From: Pseudomonas fluorescens
GTDB lineage: Bacteria; Pseudomonadota; Gammaproteobacteria; Pseudomonadales; Pseudomonadaceae
Direction of reading: 5' to 3'
DNA: 64,000 nucleotides
Assembly (NCBI RefSeq): GCF_000967965.1
Contig: NZ_LACC01000025.1
Location: 12,405-76,404, forward strand
Shown: positions 23,952 through 31,059 of the stretch, one piece after another
Numbering within the stretch: position 1 is the stretch's first letter
Layout of the letters: every line of letters begins with the position of its first letter
Made by a program: the position numbers and the translations under genes
Notes under the pieces: generated by a model
Database searches by the model: none
The model's input: only the letters and a program-made list of their open reading frames with translations
Told to the model about the DNA's origin: nothing

Positions 23952-24305
23952 ATGTCCACGCAAATCCCCGTCAGTCATATGGCCTTCGTTCGAGCGCGCG
24001 CCGGGCGTTCGACGGAACTCGGTGTGCGCCTCAGCGCCCTGATCGAACCATCCCGCGCAGCGCCAGGCTGCCTGAGCTTTGCCTTGCAGCATTCGCAGTG
24101 CGACCCGGAACTGTGGCTGGTGTCCGGTTTCTGGAGCAATCAACAGGCCATGACCGCGTACTTCAGCACGCCGGCAATGGAGATTTTTGCCGAGTTGGTG
24201 CAGGAACTGGTGGTCAACAGTCTGGATTTCCACACCTTCAAGGATGTCTCGGCGGCGCAGGCCCTGGGGCAGTCCGCAGTCGCGGTACACAAACTGGCCG
24301 GTTGA
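23952..24305 (+). CDS. Antibiotic-biosynthesis-monooxygenase (ABM) fold protein
   Basis: The 117-residue protein has the small dimeric alpha/beta ABM fold pattern: an N-terminal strand with VRARAGRSTELGVRL, then LIEPSRAAPGCLSFAL and ELWLVSGFWSNQQAMTAYF. Family members include quinol monooxygenases and heme-degrading or simply detoxifying enzymes. The function here is not settled. GGAGG is well placed before the ATG, and the longer open frame upstream has no family similarity. Confidence 0.75.
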   Translation: MSTQIPVSHMAFVRARAGRSTELGVRLSALIEPSRAAPGCLSFALQHSQCDPELWLVSGFWSNQQAMTAYFSTPAMEIFAELVQELVVNSLDFHTFKDVSAAQALGQSAVAVHKLAG

Positions 24306-24346
24306 GGGTTTAATGACGGCATTCTCAACCAGCCAGGACTCGCGAC

Positions 24347-24577
24347 ATGGCACGTAAAGCCTTTGATCACTTCGAAGCTGTTTCTGCTGTAGTACCGGGC
24401 GAGGGTGGTTACCACGCCGCTATCGCCGTCAAAGCGCTGGGTGGTTCCGGCGCCCCGCGTTTTCACAAAGTGCTGGAAGGCCAGACCTTCAAGACCGCTC
24501 ACGAGGCTGATGATGCGGCCGCCAAGGAGCTGGCCCGTCTCAAGGACGTCAAGGAAAACACCGACCTGCTCTGGTGA
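24347..24577 (+). CDS. Small conserved hypothetical protein
   Basis: The 76-residue soluble protein (KAFDHFEAVSAVVPGEGGYH opening, C-terminal LKDVKENTDLLW) has no motif that I recognise. I recall similar short proteins in other pseudomonads. It has a weak ribosome site and ends three bases before the stop of the convergent flavin reductase. Confidence 0.6.
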   Translation: MARKAFDHFEAVSAVVPGEGGYHAAIAVKALGGSGAPRFHKVLEGQTFKTAHEADDAAAKELARLKDVKENTDLLW

Positions 24578-24580
24578 TTC

Positions 24581-25204
24581 TCACCGCCCCGGGCGGTACA
24601 TCTTGAATAACGCCTCAGGCCCCAGCTGGAAATAATCCGCTGGCCCGCCGCCGCGCAGAATCGGTTCTGCCGCGGCGGTGTCGTATACCCCATCCTTCAA
24701 CAGCCATTTGGCGATATGCACGGCGACCACTTCGCCGAGGATCAGCCAGCTCGGCACCACATTGCCGTCCGCCCGTTGCAGCTGGATGATCTGCGTGACC
24801 TTGCATTCGAAGGACACCGGGCTCTCGGCCACCCGCGGCACCTGAATGATTTTCGAGGCAGCGGTCGTCAGCCCGGCCAGTTCGAACTCGTTGACCTCAG
24901 GCTTGACCATGGCGCTGCTCTGGTTCATCTCCTCGGCCAGCGGCCGCGTGGCCAGGTTCCAGGCGAACTCGCCGGTTTGTTCGATGTTGTTCAGGCTGTC
25001 TTTGCGTCCGACGCTGGAAAAACCAACGATCGGCGGGATGTAGTTGAAGGCGTTGAAGAAGCTGTAGGGCGCCAGGTTCAAGCGGCCCTCGGCATCCTGT
25101 GAAGAAATCCAGCCAATGGGGCGCGGGCCGACGATGGCGTTGAACGGATCGTGGGGCAGGCCGTGGCCGTTGGCGGGTTCGTAGAAGTGGATGTCGTCGG
25201 GCAT
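24581..25204 (-). CDS. Flavin reductase-like FMN-binding protein
   Basis: The 207-residue protein belongs to the flavin reductase-like/FMN-binding split-barrel family (FNAIVGPRPIGWISSQDAEG, then NLAPYSFFNAFNYIPPIVGFSS). Such proteins reduce FMN or act with a two-component monooxygenase. The ATG at MPDDIHFYEP is chosen because GGAA lies nine bases upstream and family members start with this sequence, although in-frame ATGs are present further upstream. No monooxygenase partner lies nearby. Confidence 0.82.
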   Translation of the reverse strand: MPDDIHFYEPANGHGLPHDPFNAIVGPRPIGWISSQDAEGRLNLAPYSFFNAFNYIPPIVGFSSVGRKDSLNNIEQTGEFAWNLATRPLAEEMNQSSAMVKPEVNEFELAGLTTAASKIIQVPRVAESPVSFECKVTQIIQLQRADGNVVPSWLILGEVVAVHIAKWLLKDGVYDTAAAEPILRGGGPADYFQLGPEALFKMYRPGR

Positions 25205-25284
25205 GGGAAGTGTTCCAGAGGGCAACATTTGAAGAGCGGACATAGTGCTAGGGCCAGACGCTGATTTCCAGTCTGATATAGAGC

Positions 25285-25378
25285 CCTGTGGGAGCGAGCT
25301 TGCTCGTGATTGCGGACTGACATTCAGCATAGATGTCGACTGAATGTCAGTCATCGCGAGCAAGCTCGCTCCCACAGG
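25285..25378. repeat. REP doublet
   Basis: CTGTGGGAGCGAGCTTGCTCG and its complement, ending CGAGCAAGCTCGCTCCCACAG, flank an inner inverted repeat (CTGACATTCAG..CTGAATGTCAG). Confidence 0.88.
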
Positions 25379-25422
25379 TTCTTCGGCCAACCCTGAAATT
25401 TGCTTTACCCCAGAAACGACTA

Positions 25423-25442
25423 AGCCCGGCCGAAGCCGGGCT
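25423..25442 (-). terminator. Terminator after DG(F/Y)DKTG gene
   Basis: AGCCCGGC-CGAA-GCCGGGCT is a perfect eight-base stem 18 bases past the stop codon. The following minus-strand bases are TAGTCGTTT. Confidence 0.7.
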
Positions 25443-25460
25443 GTGAGTTTCCCTCCACGA

Positions 25461-25694
25461 TCAGCCGATAGCTTCAGCGCTACCGGTTTTGTCGAAACCG
25501 TCGGCAGCGACAGCGCCCGCGGTGCCGGTTTTATCGAAGCCGTCCGAGGCATAGGTTCCCGAGTGGCTGCGTTCGATGGCGGCGCTGGCACCGGATTCGA
25601 AGGAGGCCGAGCCGGTTTTGTCGTAGCCATCGGCGGCGAACGTGTTGGCGGCCAGTACGGAAAGGGCCAGGGCAAGGATCAGTTTGGTTTTCAT
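25461..25694 (-). CDS. Secreted small protein with DG(F/Y)DKTG repeats
   Basis: The 77-residue product has a Sec signal peptide (MKTKLILALALSVLAANTFA, cleaved after AFA-like residues near 20) and a mature part of about 57 residues. That part carries the motif ADGYDKTGSA at its start, DGFDKTGTA in the middle and DGFDKTGSA near its end, with a Ser/Ala-rich linker between the first two. The motif does not match a known domain that I recognise. In related species it is annotated hypothetical. The GGGAG ribosome site is well placed. Two TATCGATTAA direct repeats lie about 60 and 95 bases upstream. Confidence 0.7.
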   Translation of the reverse strand: MKTKLILALALSVLAANTFAADGYDKTGSASFESGASAAIERSHSGTYASDGFDKTGTAGAVAADGFDKTGSAEAIG

Positions 25695-26204
25695 GGTGGT
25701 GACTCCCGTCTCGTTGGCGTTTTGTGAAAAAAGCCAAGACGCCAGATATATCGATTAAATTTCGCAATTAAATCCTGCTACTTATCGATTAATTGGATGT
25801 TAAGGCCGTCAGGCTTTTTCGCTTTCAAGGACTGAGTGAGCGCATCGCAATGAATCGATCAGGCCGTTAAAGGTTGGGCGGCAAGCATTAACACGTGATT
25901 AATCGGCTCTTTTACCTGGGTGACAGATTTTTCATGAAACCCTTGCCCATTTTTACTACGGCAGCACCAATCCGGGAGCGGGCCGAATCTGGATTTGGCT
26001 GTGGTGGTGATTGCGGGGGAGCTTTGATCGCGCAGAACAAGCATGGCAAACGAGAGGTTGCCGAACTGACTTGATGTCGAGTCGGCTCCATTCGCGAGCA
26101 AGCCCGCTCCCACATTTAACCGGGTTGTTCCAGAAGGAACGCGGTCGAATGTGGGAGCGGGCTTGCTCGCGAAGAGGCCGGTACAGCCAGCTTCGATCTA
26201 TCTA
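25695..26204. other. Intergenic region with TATCGATTAA direct repeats
   Basis: No credible gene occurs in these 510 bases. They hold direct repeats TATCGATTAA at 25749-25758 and 25783-25792 in front of the small secreted protein gene, AT-rich sequence, and a REP doublet at the far end. Confidence 0.6.
26091..26175. repeat. REP doublet
   Basis: TTCGCGAGCAAGCCCGCTCC and its complement, ending GGGCTTGCTCGCGAA, lie about 30 bases after the stop of the KgtP-like gene. Confidence 0.85.
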
Positions 26205-27524
26205 TCAGTCAGTGACAATCCGCGAATGCTTGCGGGTGTCTTTCATGGTGACGTACACCAGCAACGACACGGCAATACACGCGGTCACGTACCAGTAGTA
26301 ACCCGTTTCCATGCCGATGCTCTTGAACCACAACGCGATGTATTCAGCGGTGCCGCCGAAGATCGAGACGGTCAGTGCATACGGCAGGCCCACGCCCAGG
26401 GCGCGGATTTCGGTCGGGAACAGTTCGGCTTTTACCACCGCATTGATCGAGGTGTAGCCGCTGACGATGATCAGCGCCGCCATGATCAGGAAGAACGCGC
26501 CCCACCAGGTCTGGATGGTGTGCAGGGTGGTGAGGATCGGCACGGTGAACAGTGTCCCGAGGATGCCGAAGGCAATCAGGATCGGCCGGCGACCGATCTT
26601 GTCCGACAGCCCGCCGATGATCGGTTGCAGGCACATGAACAGGAACAGCGTGGCAGCGGAAATGGTGGTGGAGTCGGAGATGCTCATGCCGACGGTGTTC
26701 ACCAGGTATTTCTGCATGTAGGTGGTGTAGGTGTAGAACGCCAGGGTACCGCCCATGGTCAGGCCGACCACGGTCATCAGTTCCTTGGGGTGACGCATCA
26801 AGGTGCGCATCGCGCTTTCCTTGGCTTTTTCTTTCTTGGTGAAGGACTCGGTCTCTTCCATACCGCGACGCAGGTACAACGCAACCACGGCACACAGCGC
26901 GCCGATGGCGAACGGGATGCGCCAGCCCCAGGCGTAGAGCTCCTCGGTGGTCAGGAAGTTCTGCAGGACAATCAGCACCGCCAAAGCGATGAGCTGGCCG
27001 GAGATCAGGGTCACGTACTGGAAGCTGGAGTAGAAACCGCGACGCTCCTTGGTTGCCATCTCGCTGAGGTAAGTGGCGGAGGTGCCGTATTCGCCACCCA
27101 CCGACAGGCCTTGCAGCAAGCGCGCGAACACCAGCAGGATCGGCGCGCCGATGCCGATGACTTCATAGCTTGGGCTCAGCGCGATCAGCAGCGAGCCGAA
27201 GCACATCAGGTACACCGAGGCCATAAGGGCTTTTTTGCGCCCGACTTTGTCGGCATACAGACCCATCAGCCAGCCACCGATCGGACGCATCAGGAAGCCC
27301 ACGGCGAAGATCGCGGCGGTGTTGAGCAGTTGGGCGGTGGTGTCGCCTTTGGGGAAGAAGGTCTTGGCGAAGTACAGGGAGAAGGCGGCGTAGACGTACC
27401 AGTCGTACCACTCGACCATGTTGCCGACAGAACCGCTGAAAATCGATTTGATGCGACTGGCGGTGGTTCTTTCTTTAGCCGGCGTGGCAGCCGACCCAAG
27501 GGGCAGGGCGTTGGAGTTATCCAT
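26205..27524 (-). CDS. kgtP: KgtP-like 2-oxoglutarate/dicarboxylate permease (MHS family)
   Basis: The 439-residue MFS protein belongs to the metabolite:proton symporter group and is strongly like KgtP. It has about 12 helices, GGWLMGLYADKVGRKKAL as motif A after the second helix, and a matching second-half motif GGLSDKIGRRP. It has a canonical -24/-12 sigma-54 promoter about 60 bases upstream and directly follows a MifS/MifR-like two-component pair on the same strand, which fits control by that pair. The ATG at MDNSNALPLG is chosen because AAGGA precedes it. 2-Oxoglutarate is the likely substrate (by analogy to PA5530 of P. aeruginosa, from memory). Confidence 0.88.
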   Translation of the reverse strand: MDNSNALPLGSAATPAKERTTASRIKSIFSGSVGNMVEWYDWYVYAAFSLYFAKTFFPKGDTTAQLLNTAAIFAVGFLMRPIGGWLMGLYADKVGRKKALMASVYLMCFGSLLIALSPSYEVIGIGAPILLVFARLLQGLSVGGEYGTSATYLSEMATKERRGFYSSFQYVTLISGQLIALAVLIVLQNFLTTEELYAWGWRIPFAIGALCAVVALYLRRGMEETESFTKKEKAKESAMRTLMRHPKELMTVVGLTMGGTLAFYTYTTYMQKYLVNTVGMSISDSTTISAATLFLFMCLQPIIGGLSDKIGRRPILIAFGILGTLFTVPILTTLHTIQTWWGAFFLIMAALIIVSGYTSINAVVKAELFPTEIRALGVGLPYALTVSIFGGTAEYIALWFKSIGMETGYYWYVTACIAVSLLVYVTMKDTRKHSRIVTD

Positions 27525-27543
27525 TGAAGGATCCTTCATTTAA

Positions 27544-27551
27544 TTGTTTTT
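27544..27551 (-). promoter_or_regulatory. Candidate Crc/Hfq (CA) motif upstream of kgtP
   Basis: The minus strand reads AAAAACAA, matching AANAANAA, about 20 bases before the kgtP ATG and upstream of its AAGGA. Confidence 0.4.
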
Positions 27552-27585
27552 GTGGAGCGCGATTAAACGCAGCCTGCCAGGGCTA

Positions 27586-27603
27586 TAGCAGGAGCTGTGC
27601 CAA
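27586..27603 (-). promoter_or_regulatory. Sigma-54 promoter of kgtP
   Basis: The minus strand reads TTGGCAC-AGCTCC-TGCTA. The GG and GC doublets are separated by exactly ten bases, the required sigma-54 spacing. The predicted 5' leader is about 50 bases. Confidence 0.85.
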
Positions 27604-27645
27604 CGGGGAGAGGGCCGGTTTAGAGGGGGGAGGGTGTTTCAGTGC

Positions 27646-27689
27646 GCGGAAATCCGCTCATATGCGGCGGGTGGTGAGCGGAAAATTGC
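27646..27689 (-). promoter_or_regulatory. Candidate enhancer sites for the response regulator
   Basis: GCGGAAATCCGC (27646-27657) is a near-perfect dyad, and GCGGAAAATTGC (27678-27689) repeats its left half. They lie about 45-90 bases upstream of the sigma-54 promoter, where an NtrC-type activator would bind. Confidence 0.45.
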
Positions 27690-27716
27690 TTATCGGGAGG
27701 AGGTGCATTGCCTTTG

Positions 27717-27802
27717 CCGGCCCCATCGCGAGCAATCTCGCTCACACAATGTTCGGCGCACACAGATCCCCTGTGGGAGCGAGCTTGCTCGCGATGGGGC
27801 CA
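27717..27802. repeat. REP doublet
   Basis: GGCCCCATCGCGAGCAATCT and its complementary arm ending GCGATGGGGCC lie between the response-regulator gene and kgtP, upstream of the sigma-54 region. Confidence 0.85.
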
Positions 27803-27820
27803 GAACGGGCACTGCGAAAC

Positions 27821-29155
27821 TCAGTTTTCTTGCAGGAACATCTCTCGGCTCAACCCATGCCGCTGCATCTTTTCATTGAAGGTCCGGCGCGGCAGTTGCA
27901 GTTCTTCGAGCACCGCTTTCACATCGCCCTTGTGCCGGGTCAGTGCCGCACGCAGGCATTGCGCCTCGAACGCTTCCTGCTGAGCCGCCAGTGACTGGCC
28001 GGGCTCGATGCCCAAGGGCTCCGGCTCACCGAGCCCCAATACCTGACGCTCGGCGACGTTCGCCAGTTCGCGCACGTTGCCCGGCCAGTCGTGGCTCAAC
28101 AGGTGACTCAACTGCGCGCCGCTCAACGGTGGAAATTTGCGTCCCAGGCGTTCGGCGGCGTTTTGGGCAAAGGATTCGAAAAGCAAGGGTATGTCTTCGC
28201 GGCGTTCGCGCAAGGGTGGCAGGCGTAGTTCAGCGACGTTCAAACGATAAGCCAGGTCTTCACGAAAACGTCCGGCCCGCGCTTCGTCGAGCAGGTCCGG
28301 CTTGGTCGCGGCAATGATGCGCAAATCCACGCGGATGCTCTGGTTCGAGCCCAGCCGTTCAAGCTTTTGCTCCTGCAATACCCGCAGCAATTTCACTTGC
28401 TGGGCCAACGGCATGCTTTCGATTTCATCGAGAAACAGCGTGCCGCCGTCGGCGTACTCGAGTTTGCCGATGCGCTTGCCGGACGCCCCAGTGAACGCGC
28501 CGCTCTCGTGACCGAACAACTCGGCCTCGAACAATTGCTCGGGGATGGCGGCGCAGTTGAGTGCGACAAAGGGCTTGTCGGCCCGCGGCCCGAAGTCGTG
28601 CAGGCAACGCGCGACCAGTTCCTTGCCGCTACCGGTTTCGCCGCGAATCAGCACGTTGACCGGCAGTGCTGCCAGGTCCAAAACCTGTCGACGCAGGGTC
28701 TGCAAACCCCGGGACACGCCGAGCAGCGTGGCGTCCAGCTTGGCGCGGTTGTCCGCCTGCTCGTGCAACGCGCGGTTTTCCAGCACCAGCCGGCGTTTGT
28801 CGAGGGCGCGGCGCAGGCTGCCGAGCAGGGTTTCCGGGCTGAAGGGTTTTTCGAGGAAATCGTAGGCGCCGTCGCGCATGGCCTCGACGGCCATCGGCAC
28901 ATCGCCGTGACCGGTCAGCAGGATCACCGGCAAATCGGCATCCCGGCGTTGCACCTCGGCCAGCAGTTCCAGGCCGGTCATGCCGGGCATGCGCACGTCG
29001 CTGAGAATCACCCCGGCAAAATGCCTGGGCAACTGCGCCAGGCACTCGTCGGCGCGGCTGAACAACTGCACCTCGAAACCCGACAGGCTCAACCATTGCT
29101 CGACGGCACTGCGGATGCTGCTTTCGTCGTCGACCACGATCACTGAGTTCAGCAT
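27821..29155 (-). CDS. mifR: Sigma-54-dependent response regulator (MifR/DctD-like)
   Basis: The 444-residue NtrC-type regulator has a receiver domain (residues 1-120, phosphoacceptor Asp53 in LSDVRMPG), an AAA+ domain with Walker A GETGSGKE near 170 and the sigma-54 contact loop ESGAFTGA near 216, and a C-terminal Fis-like helix-turn-helix (GDVKAVLEELQLPRRTFNEKM). It overlaps the histidine-kinase gene by seven bases and sits just upstream of a sigma-54 promoter for a 2-oxoglutarate permease. That matches the P. aeruginosa MifS/MifR system, which controls 2-oxoglutarate uptake (recalled). DctD for C4-dicarboxylates is the alternative. Confidence 0.85.
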   Translation of the reverse strand: MLNSVIVVDDESSIRSAVEQWLSLSGFEVQLFSRADECLAQLPRHFAGVILSDVRMPGMTGLELLAEVQRRDADLPVILLTGHGDVPMAVEAMRDGAYDFLEKPFSPETLLGSLRRALDKRRLVLENRALHEQADNRAKLDATLLGVSRGLQTLRRQVLDLAALPVNVLIRGETGSGKELVARCLHDFGPRADKPFVALNCAAIPEQLFEAELFGHESGAFTGASGKRIGKLEYADGGTLFLDEIESMPLAQQVKLLRVLQEQKLERLGSNQSIRVDLRIIAATKPDLLDEARAGRFREDLAYRLNVAELRLPPLRERREDIPLLFESFAQNAAERLGRKFPPLSGAQLSHLLSHDWPGNVRELANVAERQVLGLGEPEPLGIEPGQSLAAQQEAFEAQCLRAALTRHKGDVKAVLEELQLPRRTFNEKMQRHGLSREMFLQEN

Positions 29156-30915
29156 GGTTCATGCACCTCCAGGTCGATGGGCAAGGTCACGGTGAACACG
29201 GCGCCTTTGTCATGATTGTCGGCACTCAGGCGCCCGCCGGATTCGTGAACGATGGCAAAGGATACGGCCAAACCGATCCCCAGGCCGTCGCCCACCGGTT
29301 TGGTGGTGAAGAACGGATCGAAGACCTTGGACAGGTTCTCTTCGGCGATGCCGCCACCGTTGTCGATCACGCTCAGGCGCCACAATTGTTCGTCGGCTTC
29401 GAGGCGAATTTCCAGGCGTTTGCAGGGTTTATCCTGCATCGCATCGAGGGCATTGCGCAGCAGATTGATCAGTACCTGTTCCAGGCGGATCGCATCGCCA
29501 CGCACCCAGGCCGGGCGGGTCAGGTGCAGCACGGTACTGACCTGTTCATCGCGCAGCCGGGTGTCGAGCAGTTGCAGCGACTGGTCCACCACCGCCGCAA
29601 GGTCCAGGCGTTCGCGCAAACCGCTGGGGCTTTTGCGGGCGAAGGTTTTCAGATGGCCGGTGAGGGCGGCCATACGCGTGAGCATTTCATCCACTGGTTT
29701 GAGCGCTTTGTAGGCGTCGTCGACCCGGCCGTGGTCGAGCAGCAGGCGCAAGGTCGCCAGCTGCATGCGCTGGGCGGTTAGCGGTTGATTGATCTCGTGA
29801 GCCAGCGCCGCCGACATTTGGCCAAGCGCGGCGAGTTTGGCCGATTGCACCAGGCCCTCCTGGGCGGTGCGCAGGTCGCGGGTACGCTCTTCTACAAGCT
29901 GCTCAAGTTCTTCGCGACTGCGCTGACGCAGTTTGGCCAGGCGCCAGCGCTGGTTGAGAAACAGCAGCAGGAACACCAGGGTCAGCCATAGCCCGGCTGC
30001 GGCGAGGGCGGCGTTTCGGCTGTCTTCGAAGGCGACTTGCGGGCGCCGCAGCAGGTGCAGGGTCCAGCCCTCGCTATTCAGTGGCAGGGATTCCCACAGG
30101 TAATCCGCCTTGCCGTCGGGGCCGTCGACCCGAGCCAGGTCACTGTTGTCGTCGAAGCGTCGCAACGATTGAAACTCAAGCGGCGTCAGCGGCTGCTTGT
30201 CGTACTGGCGGGTGGCCTTGAGTTCGGCATGATCACTGTCGCTCAGCGGCTTGAGCAGGCGATAGCGCCAGCCCGGCTGGTTGGCGATGAATATGATCCC
30301 GCGCGCGTCGCTGACCAACAGGGTGTCGCTGCCCTGGCGCCACTCGCGCTCCAGTTCGGGGAACTCCAGTTTCACCACCATGGCGCCGAGGAACTGGCTG
30401 TCGTCATCGCTGACCGCGCTGGAGAGGAAGTAGCCGGGAATTCCGCTGGTCACCCCCACGGCGTAAAAGCGCCCGGTGCCCTGGGTGCGGGTCTGGTTGA
30501 AATAGGGACGGAAACCGTAGTTGTGGCCGACATAACTGCTGGGCAAACGCCAGTTGCTCGCCGCTACGGCCAGACCGGTACGATCGAGCAGTTCAAGGGT
30601 CGAGGATTGAGCGGCGCCGTTGATCTTTTCCAGTTTGCGGTTCAGCGCATCCTGCTGCTCGGGACTCACCACCCCCTTGAGCGCCGAGCGCAGCTCCGGG
30701 TCCAGCGCCAGCACGGCGGGCAGGGCGCGGTAACGTTCGATCAGGGTATGCAGGGACGTGGCATACAGCGCCAGTTGTTGATTGGCGCGCGCCGCGTCTT
30801 CGACCATTGACTGGCGCACGGTGTGGCGCATGGCCAGGGTGGCGGCGATGGCGGCACCGGCAATGATCAATAAGGTGTAGAGCGCCAGGCGCAGGGGTCG
30901 GGAGGTCGTCAACAT
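29149..30915 (-). CDS. mifS: Sensor histidine kinase (MifS/DctB-like)
   Basis: The 588-residue membrane kinase has an N-terminal helix (LYTLLIIAGAAIAATLA), a large periplasmic double-Cache sensor (residues about 35-270, with GHNYGFRPYFNQTRTQGTGR), a second helix (LWLTLVFLLLFLNQRW), the HisKA segment with the phosphoacceptor in ALAHEINQPLTAQRMQL and an ATPase domain (LINLLRNALDAM, DNGGGI, GDGLGIGLAVS). It would phosphorylate the overlapping response regulator when it senses a dicarboxylate outside. The ATG at MLTTSRPLRL is chosen by domain content, since its ribosome site is weak. Confidence 0.85.
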   Translation of the reverse strand: MLTTSRPLRLALYTLLIIAGAAIAATLAMRHTVRQSMVEDAARANQQLALYATSLHTLIERYRALPAVLALDPELRSALKGVVSPEQQDALNRKLEKINGAAQSSTLELLDRTGLAVAASNWRLPSSYVGHNYGFRPYFNQTRTQGTGRFYAVGVTSGIPGYFLSSAVSDDDSQFLGAMVVKLEFPELEREWRQGSDTLLVSDARGIIFIANQPGWRYRLLKPLSDSDHAELKATRQYDKQPLTPLEFQSLRRFDDNSDLARVDGPDGKADYLWESLPLNSEGWTLHLLRRPQVAFEDSRNAALAAAGLWLTLVFLLLFLNQRWRLAKLRQRSREELEQLVEERTRDLRTAQEGLVQSAKLAALGQMSAALAHEINQPLTAQRMQLATLRLLLDHGRVDDAYKALKPVDEMLTRMAALTGHLKTFARKSPSGLRERLDLAAVVDQSLQLLDTRLRDEQVSTVLHLTRPAWVRGDAIRLEQVLINLLRNALDAMQDKPCKRLEIRLEADEQLWRLSVIDNGGGIAEENLSKVFDPFFTTKPVGDGLGIGLAVSFAIVHESGGRLSADNHDKGAVFTVTLPIDLEVHEPC

Positions 30916-31000
30916 GCAGTGAACAACAGGCCAAAATGGGGGAAGGCACCATAGCATGCGAAGGGCGGTCTGCTCTCGCTGGAGTACAGTTATCCGGCCG

Positions 31001-31040
31001 AAAAAAAACCGGTCTGTCGTTGCCGACAAACCGGTTTTTT
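31001..31040 (-). terminator. Terminator after fumarase
   Basis: AAAACCGGT-C-TGTCG pairs with CGACA-A-ACCGGTTTT, with T runs on both sides. It ends the minus-strand fumarase gene. Confidence 0.8.
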
Positions 31041-31059
31041 CAGCGGACATCAGTGCCGT

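Noticed and set aside
25859..26113. Open frame of 84 codons upstream of kgtP's end
   Set aside because: Its start lies in a REP arm (MGAGLLA is the usual REP translation) and no ribosome site or similarity is seen.
26151..27527. Open frame of about 458 codons antisense to kgtP
   Set aside because: It is a mirror of the permease gene and begins inside a REP element.
30968..30992. LexA-type box near CTGGAGTACAG upstream of the sensor kinase
   Set aside because: The spacing between CTG and CAG is wrong (5 instead of 10 bases).
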